A DNA stretch of 64,000 nt. It comes from Camarhynchus parvulus. Lineage: Eukaryota; Chordata; Aves; Passeriformes; Thraupidae. Positions within the stretch are counted from its first letter, which is position 1. Every line of letters begins with the position of its first letter. The notes beneath the pieces are model-generated. The model saw nothing but the letters and a program-made list of their open reading frames with translations, had not been told where the DNA came from and made no database searches. The DNA lies in assembly GCF_901933205.1 (NCBI RefSeq), contig NC_044572.1:110372965-110436964 (forward strand). Direction: 5' to 3'. Of the stretch, positions 25,401 to 37,480 are shown in pieces. A program made the translations under genes and the position numbers.

Positions 25401-27416
25401 TGTGTCAAGTGATTTCAAGCATATATATTTATTAAAGATGAGTGATCAGTATTCAGACATGTATATCTAACTTTGAAGCTAGCAGTTGGTTTCTAGGTGG
25501 TTGCAAGAACTACAGCTAATTGTGTTTCCTTTTATTGATTATTCCCCAGAGGACGTTTCAACATTTAATGGCAATCTAAACAGCTGAAAATTTTAGACTG
25601 AGAAATGGAGGTTTAATTTTAAGTGATGCATTGCAACATGTGGGATTAAAGTGTTTTATACCTGAACTTTTTGCTGTATACCAGGTTTCTTCACTAGCAG
25701 GCATTTGAGGAGTAGGATCATCGTATCTCTTCCTTCTTGCCACAAGTAGGGTGTTATCTGAGCCTGTGGATAGAAGGCCTTGAAGCTGAAAATTCAAAAT
25801 TATTTCAAGTTCATTTTATTGATGAATGGTTCTTCTGTCTGGTCACCTGGGAGCTGAGGTTTTCTGAAGACAGGAGAAACTTCAGATGTAAAAATGGTGC
25901 TAATTCTAGAGCTCTAGTTAAATGTCAGAATGTATTTTGTATGGAAAATTTTCAATTAGCTTTAGCTAATTTTTTTTTGTGCTTGCAAAACTCTTAATAA
26001 GAATGAAGACAGTGTGCATAAAGTAGTAGGCTCAACCATTAGATAAAAGGGTCTTGTAATGGGATAAGTTAACTTTAAAATTTGCTTGCAAGTTGGAAGG
26101 TATAATAAAACATATCCCCAAACCAAGAGACAGCCAGCAGGTCTAATTTAAGGTTACCAGTTGTTTATATTTGGTGATGCCTGTCATTACAGAACAATTT
26201 CTGTGTCTGTGGCTAGAGATTCTAGTGCCAAACTGAAGAGTAATAGAGAGAGAGGAGCAGTGTAAATTGGTTAGCCTTTTCTTTGTGGCAAGCAGATTAT
26301 CTGCTCATCAGTCTTACACTGTTAGTGGGTACTGGCCATCGTCATAGCTGGCTGGCTAAAAATGATCCCCAAATTAAGTTTTCTGCCTGTGTGAACAAGA
26401 CTGGCCCTTCTTGTTGAACTCTGTGCTATGGGATCAAAACGGGAGACAGACAGAAAGGAAAGAGGGGAAAAAATGAAATTTGGCTGAACCACTCATATAA
26501 TTGAGTAACTCAGTATGTTAGTTATTTTATGATTTTTATTGGCCTTTTTAATGCCTAAGTGAGCGATATATGTTGCCAGAATATCATGTCATCTGGTACT
26601 TTTGTGGTATCCCCACAAGTTAGGAAAGTCTCATGAGAAAGCCAAATGTCATCATTTGTTAGTGCTATAAAACACCAGAATGCTGCAAAACTATGAGGAA
26701 AACATAAAATCATAAAATCATAAGCTTTGTATTTTCATGGTTATTGTCCTCTTTGAAAGGGCACATTTCTGAGAGGCCTTTGGTATAAGCCTTTCATGAG
26801 ACATTTACAAGAACCCTCATATCAGTTCCCTCTGCCACAGTTTATACTAGGACTTTCCTAAGAAAGCATGTTGCTTCAGCCTCCTAATGACTTTTCAGAG
26901 ATACTAAGATATCACAAAGTCCTTATTCCCCAGAAAAATTCTGGTGAGATGCCTTTTGCTTGTGTAAACATCCAGTCCATCCTAAACCTAGCTGAATGAG
27001 AAGATTCACTTGGAATTAGTAGGGCAGTTCTAGGGACATTTTTCTGTTTTTTTTTTTTTTCCTAGAACAAAAGATAGGAGCTTTTCCTCTAGCTGAAAGT
27101 TTATCTTTAATTCTCTTTAAGAATAGCTGAGTACTCATTATTGTTGCTGTTACAGAAATATATGGATCTGTGACCCAATGTGAATCTTAACATTCTACCA
27201 AGTATGGAAAATATATATCTTTGAGACAAACTGGAGTTTAAACAAAACAAACCATGTACAAAATGGAGGAGCAAATCCATATTTCACAGCCAGGGATCTG
27301 GTGTAGAAAGAGACTGAATAAGTTTCTCAAACCTTTCACAATAAATCCTCACTGTTCTAAGAAAAATCTTGATGTGTATCATTAGAAGTATCAAAAATAA
27401 TATAAAAAAATTGTGT
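22475..27416. other. Noncoding stretch, no gene recognised
   Basis: No gene is supportable. There is an A/C-rich tract near 23903-23940 and a T run near 27047-27060. A short AAAATCATAAAATCATAA string near 26706-26723 faintly resembles the inverted CR1 3' tail but lacks the adjoining CR1 text. The GC-richer patches 24570-24800 and 24880-25080 carry no recognisable coding. Confidence 0.55.
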
Positions 27417-27895
27417 GGCCAGCAGGACCAGGGCAGGGATTGTCCCACTGTACTCAGCACAGCTGGGTCCTCAAGCATGTCCAGAGAATCTTGGTGAAGG
27501 TCTATACAATTAAGTTGTATGAGGACCTGGGGTTGTTTATCCTGGAGAAAAGGAGGCTCCAGGGTGACCAAGGTGATCACTCTCAACAACAACCTGAGGA
27601 AGCCATAGACGAGTAGGTGTTAGTCTCTTCTCTCAGGCAACAAGTCAGAGGACAAGAGGAAATGGCCTCAAGTTGTACCAGAGGAGGTTCAAGTAGAACA
27701 TCAGGAAGAATTTCTATATGGAAAGAATTGTTAAGCATTGGAATGGACTTTCCAGGGAGGTGGGGAGGTCAACTCCCCTGGAGCTGTTCAAGAAATGTCT
27801 GGACATGGCACTTAGTGTTATGGTCTAGTTGACAAACAGGTCAAAGGTTGGACTCAATGACTGGGGAGTGTGATCCTGCAAGGATTCTGTGAAGT
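27417..27895 (+). mobile_element. CR1 LINE, 5'-truncated 3' end
   Basis: The sequence matches the end of avian CR1 elements. It runs from GGACCAGGGCAGGGATTGTCC, through GGGTTGTTTATCCTGGAGAAAAGGAGGCTC and GAGGAAATGGCCTCAAGTTG, to GGTTGGACTCAATGA with a decayed ATTCTGTGA tail. Translated pieces show CR1 ORF2 C-terminal landmarks: LGLFILEKRRL near 27528-27560, and FK-stop-NIRKNF followed by ERIVKHWNGL near 27690-27745. The frame is broken by an in-frame stop and frameshifts. The 5' end is truncated, typical of target-primed LINE insertion. It is non-functional and fairly old. Confidence 0.9.
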
Positions 27896-29763
27896 AGCTT
27901 TGTGGAGATCCATGAGAATTTGTAAATAAACATTTATCCTTAATTAATATTTTTATTTTTCTTTTACCTGTCCCATAATCAGTATTATTTCAATAAGTAT
28001 TGAGTACTTATTGAAAGCCTTGGTGAAACCAGACAGATTCACCCAAGTCAATGAGGCAAAACTCACTGTCCATGCAAAAAATCTGATTATAATGTGCTTT
28101 CTTTTGCAGCGAGCAGAAGGGGAATAGGAAACTTCCAAGTGTGGTTTGTGCTGCTAGTTTTTAAGATATTTGAGTAAGGAAATCTCATGCTTCTTGAGAT
28201 GCAACAGAATGTCAGTGTTCCATTGATGTCCCCAGAAGCATGCAAAGATAAATGTATTGCTACCCTATTCTCAGAAAACATGGCTGCTGTCCATATTCTA
28301 TATGCTGTGCAGAGCATTAGATAACCAAAGAATCCAGCTACTTTTCCTGAACTGCAGTAGTGCATTAGTACAACACTGACTTAGCCCTTTCAGGACTCTC
28401 TCTTGCCTGGGTGGATTAACACAGAAGCTCATTTGTTGTGTGCTAACTTAATGTTGATTTCTACTCGCTGTCACAATGAGCAAGGTAGAAGGTTTCTTTT
28501 AAAAACCAAGAAAGGAAAGCAATTTATCCAAGTTGTAGTGGAAAGCAGCAGATGACAAGGAATAGATCTGCCTTAATTACAAAATAATTTCATTGTTTTG
28601 TAGGATTAGAATATAACAGGCGTCCATACTCTGATGTGAAAACCTCCTTTCTCTGCCAGCAGTTTGGTTTTTTTTGTTTGTTTCTAGGAAAGGATTCATT
28701 ACTATTCTATTTGGTGATAATTATGAATGAAGAAAAGTAAATAATTCACACTAGGCACACTCCTTTTCACAGTCCCTTTTTGTTTTCTGCTAACTATTAT
28801 GTGTGTTTTGTGTTCATTTCATACACTCTTCTTACTCACATAAACTTCCCCTGGGTGTGACAGTGACACCAAATTGGATCATAGCGGCAGCAAGATTTTG
28901 GGAGCTGTCAGCTACTTAAAATATGGCAAACAAATAGGAAGCTCTCTGCCTTTGTGCTGGTTTATACCTGAATTGTGCTTGGCATGTCTGTCTAATTTCC
29001 AAAAGAAACATATAGTATGGCAGGCAGGCATGGTCACAACAGGTTACAGTGAGGTATGTCATTTCAGAGCATGCAATTTCCTCTTTGAGTCATTTTGCAA
29101 GAAAGGTTGAATCACTACATCCTCTTTTCTAACTGTGGTTCTGCCTCTGCATTTCAATGCCATGACTAGATCCGAGGTGGATGCACCTTTTCAATGTTAA
29201 CAGGAGGTAAATGACACACACTACAGCAGAATGGCTGTTCCCTTTTCACAGTTTTGGAAGAAGTCAAAAAACAAGCAAAGTACGTTTGCAACTTTCACAA
29301 CTGATCAGACATGGAAACTGCTAGGGAAATAATATGGGATCTAAGTAATGAAAAAAAAAGAAAGTAAAATTACTAACTTGTTTTGTTTTGCTTTAAATTT
29401 GACATGTGAAGAGCTGAAGAATTCTGTTTCACAATTGTTCAGACAACCAGGTTCAAACCACGCTAACCTGCTCTATCAAAGGAAAAGTTAGCAGCATGAT
29501 TTGCTCTTTTCAAATATCTGTATTCCTCAGTCAAAGCCCAAACAACTCTTTCATTTGGCAGGGTCCTATTTCTTTAGAGGTTTTAGAACTTTCTGTGTCA
29601 CTAAAACTGCAGCTTTGACATCTGACATCCGTTTTTTTTCAGTCTTTCCACAGAAAGGTAGCAGCAATTCCCAGTGGCAGCTTCCCAGAGCAGAGGGACT
29701 ACCTCAGTGGATAGTTCATTTGTTATGCAGCATCTGGGATTCTTTTCAGCGTCTCCAGTTACT
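27896..29763. other. Noncoding stretch, no gene recognised
   Basis: I recognise no gene or repeat. Frames are short; the longest is 92 codons on minus at 28087-28365, without known motifs. Confidence 0.6.
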
Positions 29764-29835
29764 GGCCTGATCCAATTTCCATTAACATCAAGTATAAGAT
29801 TCCCATGACTTCAGTGGGGACCAGAGTTAGATCCT
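29764..29835. repeat. Ancient palindromic amniote repeat
   Basis: GGCCTGATCCAATTTCCATTAACATCAAG, then ATTCCCATGACTTCAGTGGGG and a TAGATCCTA end, follow the palindromic pattern 'ggcctgatccaaag...cattgacttcaatggg...ggatcaggcc' known from many amniote genomes. It is diverged, and I give no database name. Confidence 0.5.
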
Positions 29836-29979
29836 AAACTTCTGTTGACACTAAACATTGGAACAGAAAGTGGACTATGTTGCTGAGTTTCATGTAGAAC
29901 AAAACAGATCTGAAGCTCTATGTTCATAAGGTATAACGGATAGACAGAATACAAATACATGATGTTGCTAAGGGTTGGG

Positions 29980-30042
29980 TTTTTTTTTGGTTTTTTTGTT
30001 TTTTTTTTTTTTTTTTTTTTTAATTGTTGTTGTTTATTTTTT
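29980..30042. repeat. T-rich low-complexity tract
   Basis: GGGTTTTTTTTTGG is followed by a 23-base T run (29999-30021) and TTG/TTGTTT units. The inverse strand is an A-rich tract like the one at 22421-22474. Confidence 0.85.
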
Positions 30043-31608
30043 ACAGTGTTTGATATCTAATATAGTAAAGAAAAGCACTTAATAGTCTCAGGATCATGAA
30101 CTCCCCATTGTCACACTGTCTTCCTACACGTGTGAAGGGATGACATCTGTTAATATTCTGATGTGTGTAAGATTAATCAGTGCCAACAGGAAAAGACAGC
30201 TCCATTAGAAACAAATGGTTCTAACACAATATCTCGTGACAGGTATTTGCAGTGCTTTGGAGGCACCATTTCAATACAAACTGTCATTATACATAGTGTT
30301 TAGGAACAGTGACTTGTCACTTGTAAATGGAGATACTGTTATGGAGCAAGAATTGTCATAAAAGACATTTAATTTAAGGGCAACCTCAAAGCTGAGGCTT
30401 TTGCTGTTTTTTATTAAGTACTCTCTTCTTAGTGTATGAAGGTACAGCCCAGCTGCTTATTGGCAACGCATAGAATTATAAGCAGTGGCAGAATTACCCC
30501 CTTTATAATGTCCTTGGGACTCAAGCAATGTGATCATTATAAAATGGTGCACTTACAAGCTTAACACATGCAGTATAATTTTGGTTTGATGTACACTGTG
30601 TAGGAAAAGATTATGTGCATAATGAGAGTGAAGTCATCTACTACTTGAACAGAGAGTGCCTTGCCAAGTGAGCTTCCCTCCCACAGGGATCCTCTAGAAT
30701 ACAGCTGGGTGAAATAGTTTGCCCAGAGCCTGTTCTTGAGAAAGGCAGAGGATTTTCACTCATATAGTTATTCAGGTTGATTTCAGTGCATAATTTTTCC
30801 TTGGAAAAAAAAAATCAACACACAAAGCATCCAAAACTAACCAAACAATCAAATCAAAAATACAAAACCAAACTCGAGTCAAAAAACCTTTCTCATCTTT
30901 TTTTTTTTTAAGAAACGTCAGTGTTTTAGAGCCTTGAGAAATGTAATAAACGTAATAAAAATGTGGACTTCAAAGTACTGGTCCCCACCCTGTAAACATC
31001 AGAGTTCAAGTGGGAGTTGATCATGGTTGTCCTAAATGAAATCCTGGTCTTGCCTGCTTATAAGATAAATAATGACTGGGGTTGTCTCAAAACATAGTGG
31101 GCTTCTCTTTACCATTAGGTTTCACTCACTGACCTGTGAAAGCAACTTTGTGGCCCAGCACAGACTAGGGCCCTTTTATTTCATCTAGCCTCTAAAAACC
31201 TCCTGCTCTACACTACTGTCTGAACTCTGGCTTTGCTCCACAAGCCAGGACAGAGAATAAGTATCTTTTTGTGCCTGCTAGGACACTTGAGGAGCATCAT
31301 GATCACAAGAATCCCTTCCTCTCCTGAGAATGCAATGTGTGTAGTGTGGGCTGCCCTATCCTTTTGCAGGCTATGCAGTGGGTGACTCGGTTACTGTTGT
31401 GCTTTTGCTTTCACATTATGTACTCAAGGCTGACACTACGGTTTGGACTTCTATTGGGAAGCTTATAAAGATAGAGGCCATCTGAAAATCCAGGTCCAGG
31501 CCTGGCTTCATATTTTATAGTTGCTAAGTCCAAGGCTGTTCAGAGCAAAAATGTTTGCTCTGGCCACTCATGGCTTTTTGCTTCTCTATATATGTGTATA
31601 TGTATATG
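30043..31608. other. Noncoding stretch with A-rich tract; possible conserved element 30180-30660
   Basis: No gene is recognised. An A/C-rich tract runs 30804-30887 and a T run follows at about 30898-30909. The A+T-rich text at 30180-30660 has no repeat signature and several homeodomain-like TAAT/ATTA cores. It is the sort of sequence that could be a conserved noncoding element, but conservation cannot be judged from one sequence. Confidence 0.4.
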
Positions 31609-32151
31609 TGTCCTGGTTTAGGCTGGGATAGAGTTAATTTTCTTCTTAATAGATGGCACAGTGCTGTGTTTTAGATTTAGTATGTTGATAACACACTGAT
31701 GTTTTGGTTGTTGCTAAGTAGTGCTTACTCTAAATCAAGGACTTTTCAGGTCTCATGACCTGCCAGGGAGCAGGTGCACAAAAAGCCAGAAGGAAGCATG
31801 GCCAGAACAGCAGACCTGAACTGGCCAAAGGGATATTCCATGCTACAGAACATAATGACCATTGTGATAACTGCAGGGTATTGACTGGGAGCCACTCATT
31901 GAGGGACAAGATGGGCATCAGTGCGTGGGGAGGTGAGTGATTTTATTGTGCATCACTTCTTTCTCTTGGGGTTACTCCTCCCTGTCTCTATTTGTCATTA
32001 TTATTACTATAATATTTCGATAATTAAGCTGTTCTTAACTCATGAGTTTTACCTTTTTTATCTTGATTTTCTGCCCTATCCCATGGAGGGTGGAAGGAGT
32101 GAGCATGTGGCTGCATGGGGCTTAGCTGCTGATGGGAGTTAGCCCATATCA
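31609..32151 (+). mobile_element. Solo LTR of an ERVL-type element
   Basis: The start TGTCCTGGTTTAGGCTGGGATAGAGTTAATTTTCTTC and the end GAGCATGTGGCTGCATGGGGCTTAGCTGCTGATGGGAGTTAGCCCATATCA match the two ends of a common avian ERVL-type LTR family. In between is AACTGGCCAAAGGGATATTCCA (31819-31840), shared with the element at 11193-11214, and an AACTCATGAGTTTTACC block. It is about 543 bases. No internal region follows, so it is a solo LTR. The flanking five bases (ATATG before, GTGTG after) are not identical, so the target duplication is decayed or the ends are slightly off. The family's TATAAA is absent here. Confidence 0.85.
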
Positions 32152-34767
32152 GTGTGAATACAGCAGGCAGTCTGTGGAGTGTGTGGCTAGGTGTGTGCTT
32201 GTTTATGTGCCAACATAAGCCCCTGCATGTGGGTATAGCAAATACCATAAATGCAGGGGTACAGCAGCATTTATTCTTCCTATAAAAGAAGCAATCTTTT
32301 ATTGAAGTCATCTTTGGTCTATGTGCTGCTTAGTAGAAGACAGGAGAAGTATAGGTTGTCACATGACAGGAAGACCTGATCCTCATGCCTACTTTTAAGC
32401 AAATTGCTCTTGCAACAAAGCCAACTGGTAGAAAGTTTGTTCAGACCAAAAAAAGGGATCTTCAGAAGCAGCCTCAGGAGTGTATGTGAAGCAGAGGAGG
32501 CAGCAATGTGGCGAGGGGGCCAAAGAGGCCCCTTCATGCGCTCCTTCTCCACAGAGGAGCACAACAGGCAGCACAGCACAGCCAGGCAGTGTTTGTTGAA
32601 AGAGCAGGGTGGCTGCTGTTCGCCCCTTTGCTGTCTCTGGCTTGCCTCAGTGGTCGAGGTGAAAGCAGGAGGGGATGTGGCACAGCTGCCTCACCAAGTA
32701 TCACCACTTTCAAATTCCACTTCTTATCTCAGCCCTTCTTCCTTGTTGCTAATTACCACCTACTCCAAGATGTCAAGAACATACTCCCAGGAATAAACTG
32801 CTAGATAAACAAACCCCAGACAAACATCAAAGCTTAAAACAAACTGATAAGTCCCTTTGATTGATTTTAAGGGTCGGTGGGGAGAGGTGTGTTTGGATTG
32901 GAAGGTGCAAATGTTGAGCCGAGCAGCACCTGCTGCCTTGTGATCTCACCAAACCATTTGGCTTGAAAAGGCCAGGAGATAGGGAATCAGAAATCCATTT
33001 GGAGTTACAAAAGCAGCAGGGGAGGCTTAGATGAACAAAGGGGCTCTCCAGGCAGGGCCGTGTGCTGCTTTTTGTCAGCTTGGTATCACATTCCCTGCCC
33101 CAGCGTGACAGACAAATGCCAGGCCAGATGATGTGATACGATCAGCCTTGCTGGATGAGGTCTGTACCTGTATTATATGATGGCAGCAGATGCTGATTCA
33201 ATCCTGGGGCAAGCACAGAGTAAACCAAGGCTTCAACTTCTCAGCAAAAATTATTTCCAGGTACCTGTGTCAGAAGGCAGGAAGGGAGTTTTTCAGAGAC
33301 AAGGACAGGCTTGGGATGCCTGTGTATGGACAGAGCATTAGTGAAAAATGCTCAGTTGGAGAATAAAACATGTATGTGACTGCAGAGTTCCCCCACCCCT
33401 TCCTGGGGTCTCACAGGCTCTCAGGCCTGCTCTGCACAGACTGTGCTTACCTCAGCTGGTGAAGGAATAGGAATCCAGTTCGTGCCTACTAAACCAGAGA
33501 TTAGTAGAGAAAGCTTACGAAGGCCTAAATATGCCTAAGATCAAAGTGATACAATTTGCTGTGATAAAGCAGGATATCTTTCCCTCTCTTAAGTTCCAGT
33601 GCTGCAAAAATACTTCCATGCTCTTGACTAGACACATACAATAATGCCACAGTTACTGATGGGCTCTCCATATGCTCAGTTAAGCAAGCAGAATTCAAGG
33701 ACTCAGACTCCTATCAGCTAATATTACTTGTGTTTGTGCCTGAGGGCATCTGGGGGTGTTTCAAATGCTGCAGTGATGTGCTGAGGTGGATCTATACCAT
33801 TCATGCTTTAGCATTCCCTCTAAAGGCAACTCTGCTGAGGAGAGCAATCGCAGTGGAAAGGAACACAGCATGGCTGGAAATTCTGCTTTGATTGTACCAT
33901 GCACAGTCAAAGGTGATAAAGGTGCAGCCTACACAGTTATTTTACTTACTAGTTTCCCTCAGTAAATGAGTTTTCTGATCTCTTACTAGAAAATATTAGT
34001 TTTGTCCTAGGTTTTTTGGGAGGTTGGTTGTTTTTCCTGTGGCAATGAGGTGGGGGGGAAAAGAGGAAGGGGAAAAGGCTGTCTCTTTTTGGTTATGAAT
34101 TTGCTGTAACTGATGAAAATTCTAATGTAAAGCTCATGTTTACCAAGCTTAGAAGCTCTAAAAAATATTTCAGTTTTCCCTACTTCTTCAAGGGAACGCA
34201 AAGGAAATGAGACTAAAGAAATGATGGGTGGGTGAAAAAAAGACAGTTCATGTTACTGAAAAATGGAAGTGGGTGGATGTTTCAGAAATGCTTGATCAAC
34301 ATTTGCAAAAAGCCAGGACCAATGTCTAGGAAAGTAGTCTACCCTGAGGAATAATAGGAGAAAAGTAATTTTAAGTAAACTACTGAAATTCTCAACTTGA
34401 ATTTTCATCATACAAATCCAGTTCTTGGATCATTACTTATCCGGTTATAGACTGGGAGGCTGACGGTGAAAAACAAGCAATGGAGGTTGAATTTCTGCAA
34501 AATGAATTTTCAAAACCATATTTATTTCAGGACAGAATGACTGACTCAGTCCTACTACTGGCATTGCCTACAGTGTTTAAATGGTGTTTCAAGATGCACC
34601 TTTCTACACAAGAAAATGATAGTAAAAATTCCCAGGCATGCTCCATTTCCCAGTGATTTTGACTGAAACTACTTGGAGCGTGTGCAACAACTTTAATGTG
34701 ACTGAAGAAATATTGATGTACATTGAAGAGATCAAGGAGGGACATGTTTTTCTGACTCTCTACTTAC
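32152..34767. other. Noncoding stretch; GC-richer patch and possible regulatory segment
   Basis: No gene is recognised. 32404-32800 has frames of 98-130 codons on plus without known motifs. 32860-33200 is compact, repeat-free text with TCF/SOX-like cores (CCTTTGAT at 32856-32863, GAACAAAGGGG near 33033-33043). It is a reasonable place to look for a conserved element but cannot be shown to be one. Confidence 0.4.
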
Positions 34768-34783
34768 AAAAAAAAAAAAAAAA
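34768..34783. repeat. A16 homopolymer
   Basis: Sixteen consecutive A are followed by GGAAAAAAG. No retroposed sequence is recognisable upstream, so it is not called a processed insertion. Confidence 0.8.
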
Positions 34784-37112
34784 GGAAAAAAGCAACATCA
34801 CCTCTCTGTACATTAGACTTTCTGTCTACTGAAATGGCACAAAAAGAACATCTCTGAGGGCTTTCCAGTGCCAATAGGGATGATTTATAGCTTCAGCACT
34901 ATTTATTTTAATCTCGGAGGGAGGGGAGGAGGAAGGGAATGGATTCGATGATACATAGAGAAACATTATTTCCCAAAGGTAGATTTTATTTCTTTAACAA
35001 TTTATAAAGCTCCAGAAGTGAAATATCACTATTTTGGGACTGGTGTTATATATCAATGAGTTTAGCAGCTGCCAGGCTTATGCATGTATTTTGTAATGTA
35101 CATACAGTGCAAAGGCCATTGATTCAACAGTGGTAACAGGGTCTTTCTTTATTGTCATTGTTGCAGTAGATCACCAGATTTTGATCTTAAGAGACAGACT
35201 GTGCACTGAGAAATGTCAAAGGCAGAATTGTTTAATAAGCAAACCCTGTTCTACCTCTGCTAATCACCCTACTAACTACCTCAGCTGCTGCATCTCACTT
35301 ATTCTATTCTTTGCTAATAGCAGATCTGAGCACAGCTCTGTTCATTCTGCTGTCATTAACTGTGTAGGCATATAAATGTGATCAAATAATAAATATATTG
35401 ATAAAAACTTTTTTTGAAGTCCAGTGGGGGGAAGTGGATGTGTACTTTGGGGGAAGCAGGAAAAACAAATCTTGTGAGTCTTACTGTAGTCATACTAGCT
35501 TGATAGCCCCTATAGAATACTACAGGGAGTACCTGGATTTACAGGAAAAATACAAAAAGTCTGCTTCAAGGTGGACAATCTAGTGATCAGTAGAGACAAG
35601 TGTTTTAGTAGAAGATGGGTTCTTGAAGCCATAATCCAATTATTGAGAGGTCTCAAAATGGTACAAATGATTGTATACAACTCACAGGTCACTCCATGAC
35701 CACTTTCTGTCTGAATGCTGCTAATTATGAAACCAAAAAGCTTTTTCCTCTTGAGGCTTGTGGGAACTTGAGGTAATAAGACAGATAAGATAGTTCTCTT
35801 TTGGAAGGTAAAGATATATATTTCATTGTGGGGTTTTACACATAAAGCAGGAAAGAAACTTTCAGAGGATATCTGTGGCCCTCCCTTTAAAAAAGGGCTC
35901 TGTAGTCATTGCCTGTTACCTAGGTTTTCATTTCAAAGCACAGTTGAGGTGACAAAGGATATAGCTCTACAGCTCTACTGAGATACAGACACTGTTCTCC
36001 TGTGTGTTTTCTCTCCGTTTTAACTTAGTTTTGTTTGTGTTGGAGAAAAATCTAGTTTTCAGCTCTGTGGCCACAGAGCCTTTACTGTCAGCAGAATCAG
36101 TGTATTTTCCCTAGGCAAAGGCAAAGAGAGACAATGGCAGGGCAGTATATACAGTGTGCATTGTTACAGCCTCAGCAGGGACTTCTGATATGGGAATGAT
36201 TATGGGAATACAGAGTGAACCAGGGCCATATCCTTCCCTGAGAGTGTTGGGACCCCAGAAAGCTCTTGCAGACACTGATGCCCTTTACATTGCTTTTATT
36301 GGGTGCTCGCTCTCAGGATTTAGCTTATTATTACAGGATGTTTGAGTATTTATTTGCTTAGAAATAATTTAGACCAGACTTTGCTGAAGACTCCACTTCA
36401 CTTGAGATGCATCAAGATTCAAAAGTAGAGAATCAAAACTTTGCTTGATATTAAAATCACTGTTGATCCAAGGCTTTTAAAATTGCTGGTTATGGCAGTG
36501 AAGTGGGGAGCAGCTTTACTCATTTCTGATGGAGCTTGCAAAGCAGAAGTCTGCTGATTTTTCAGCTCCTAAGAATGTCTGCATAGTTTGTTAATCCCTG
36601 GAAGTGGAAAGCCAGCTTTTAGCAACAGCATGAGGGACTGGACCTTTGTGTTTGCTAGCTCTGAAACTGGGATTTAGCCAGATTATTCTTCATTTCTCAC
36701 AAAAGGGGAGTCATAGTGCTTGCTGAAGCCAAATGACAGTTGTGGGAGCTGAGACTTCCATTTACTACATACAACAGCAAAGCTAAGAGGAAGCCATGGC
36801 TGCCAGATGTTTGTTTTACATAATCCAGAGGATGCAGATGTCTTTCTTCAGCAATGGACGTTTTGTGATATTGTTTAAAGGCTGGTACCTAAGGAACTGT
36901 TTCTAGATTGTGACTTGAACTATGTCTGAGTGGAGTGGAGCAAGGATCCCTTTCCTCTTTGCAGGTTACCTGAGGCAGCTTGGAACCTGGGGGGAGGAAT
37001 AGCTAGGGCTTTTTTGGCTTACTCTTACCAGATGGCTAAGAATAGCTGAGCGAGAGAATAGCTAAAGTGGTGGCTTCTTTCCTGCAGCAACCGATGCTGA
37101 ACCTGCAGAAAG
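34784..37112. other. Noncoding stretch, no gene recognised
   Basis: No gene is recognised. 35150-35380 is repeat-free and contains several TAAT-type cores, but nothing decisive. Frames are at most 81 codons. Confidence 0.55.
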
Positions 37113-37185
37113 GGAATGGAATGGAATGGAGTATAGAATAGAATAGAATAGAATAGAATAGAATAGAATAGAATAGAATAGAATA
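37113..37185. repeat. (GGAAT)n/(GAATA)10 microsatellite at a CR1 3' end
   Basis: About three GGAAT units are followed by ten perfect GAATA units (37136-37185). It abuts the minus-strand CR1, so in CR1 sense it is a (TATTC)n array at the LINE's 3' terminus. CR1 elements normally carry a short tandem tail there, and this one appears to have expanded. Confidence 0.95.
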
Positions 37186-37480
37186 TTTCAGTTTGAATTG
37201 ACCTACAATGGTCATCTGGTCCAGCTGCCTGAGCACTGCAGGGCTGACGAAAAACTGAAGTATGTAATTAAAAAAATTGCCCAAATGCCTCTTAAACACT
37301 GATAGATTCAGGGCATCAGCCTCCCTAGAAGGCCTGTTCCAGTGTTTGACCACTCTTGCTGTAAATAATTTCTCCCTAATATCCAGTCTAAAGACTACAG
37401 GCTGTAAGGAAGAAGAGCTTGAGAGGAACATGAGGGAATCAGCCTTTGCCCAGCTGTTGGGTTGCAAGTGCAGCATCTTT
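37186..37480 (-). mobile_element. CR1 LINE 3' end, reverse orientation
   Basis: On the plus strand the text ACCTACAATGGTCATCTGGTCCAGCTGCC, then GCCTCTTAAACACTGATAG and GGCCTGTTCCAGTGTTTGACCACTC is the reverse complement of an avian CR1 3' end. Translation of the minus strand gives the CR1 ORF2 C-terminal signature FRLDIREKLFTARVVKHWNR (about 37333-37395), still open, followed by an SVFKRHLG-like end. The element is 5'-truncated somewhere beyond 37440. A minus-strand frame of 146 codons spans most of it and runs into the TATTC array. Confidence 0.9.

Noticed and set aside
26697..26735. AAAATCATAAAATCATAA resembling an inverted CR1 tail
   Set aside because: The adjoining sequence does not match CR1, so the tail-like string alone is not enough.
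32404..32804. 130- and 98-codon overlapping plus-strand frames
   Set aside because: Two frames are open together, neither has a recognisable domain, and no clear splice sites bound them.
34768..34783. A16 run as the tail of a processed pseudogene
   Set aside because: No coding remnant upstream and no flanking target duplication seen.
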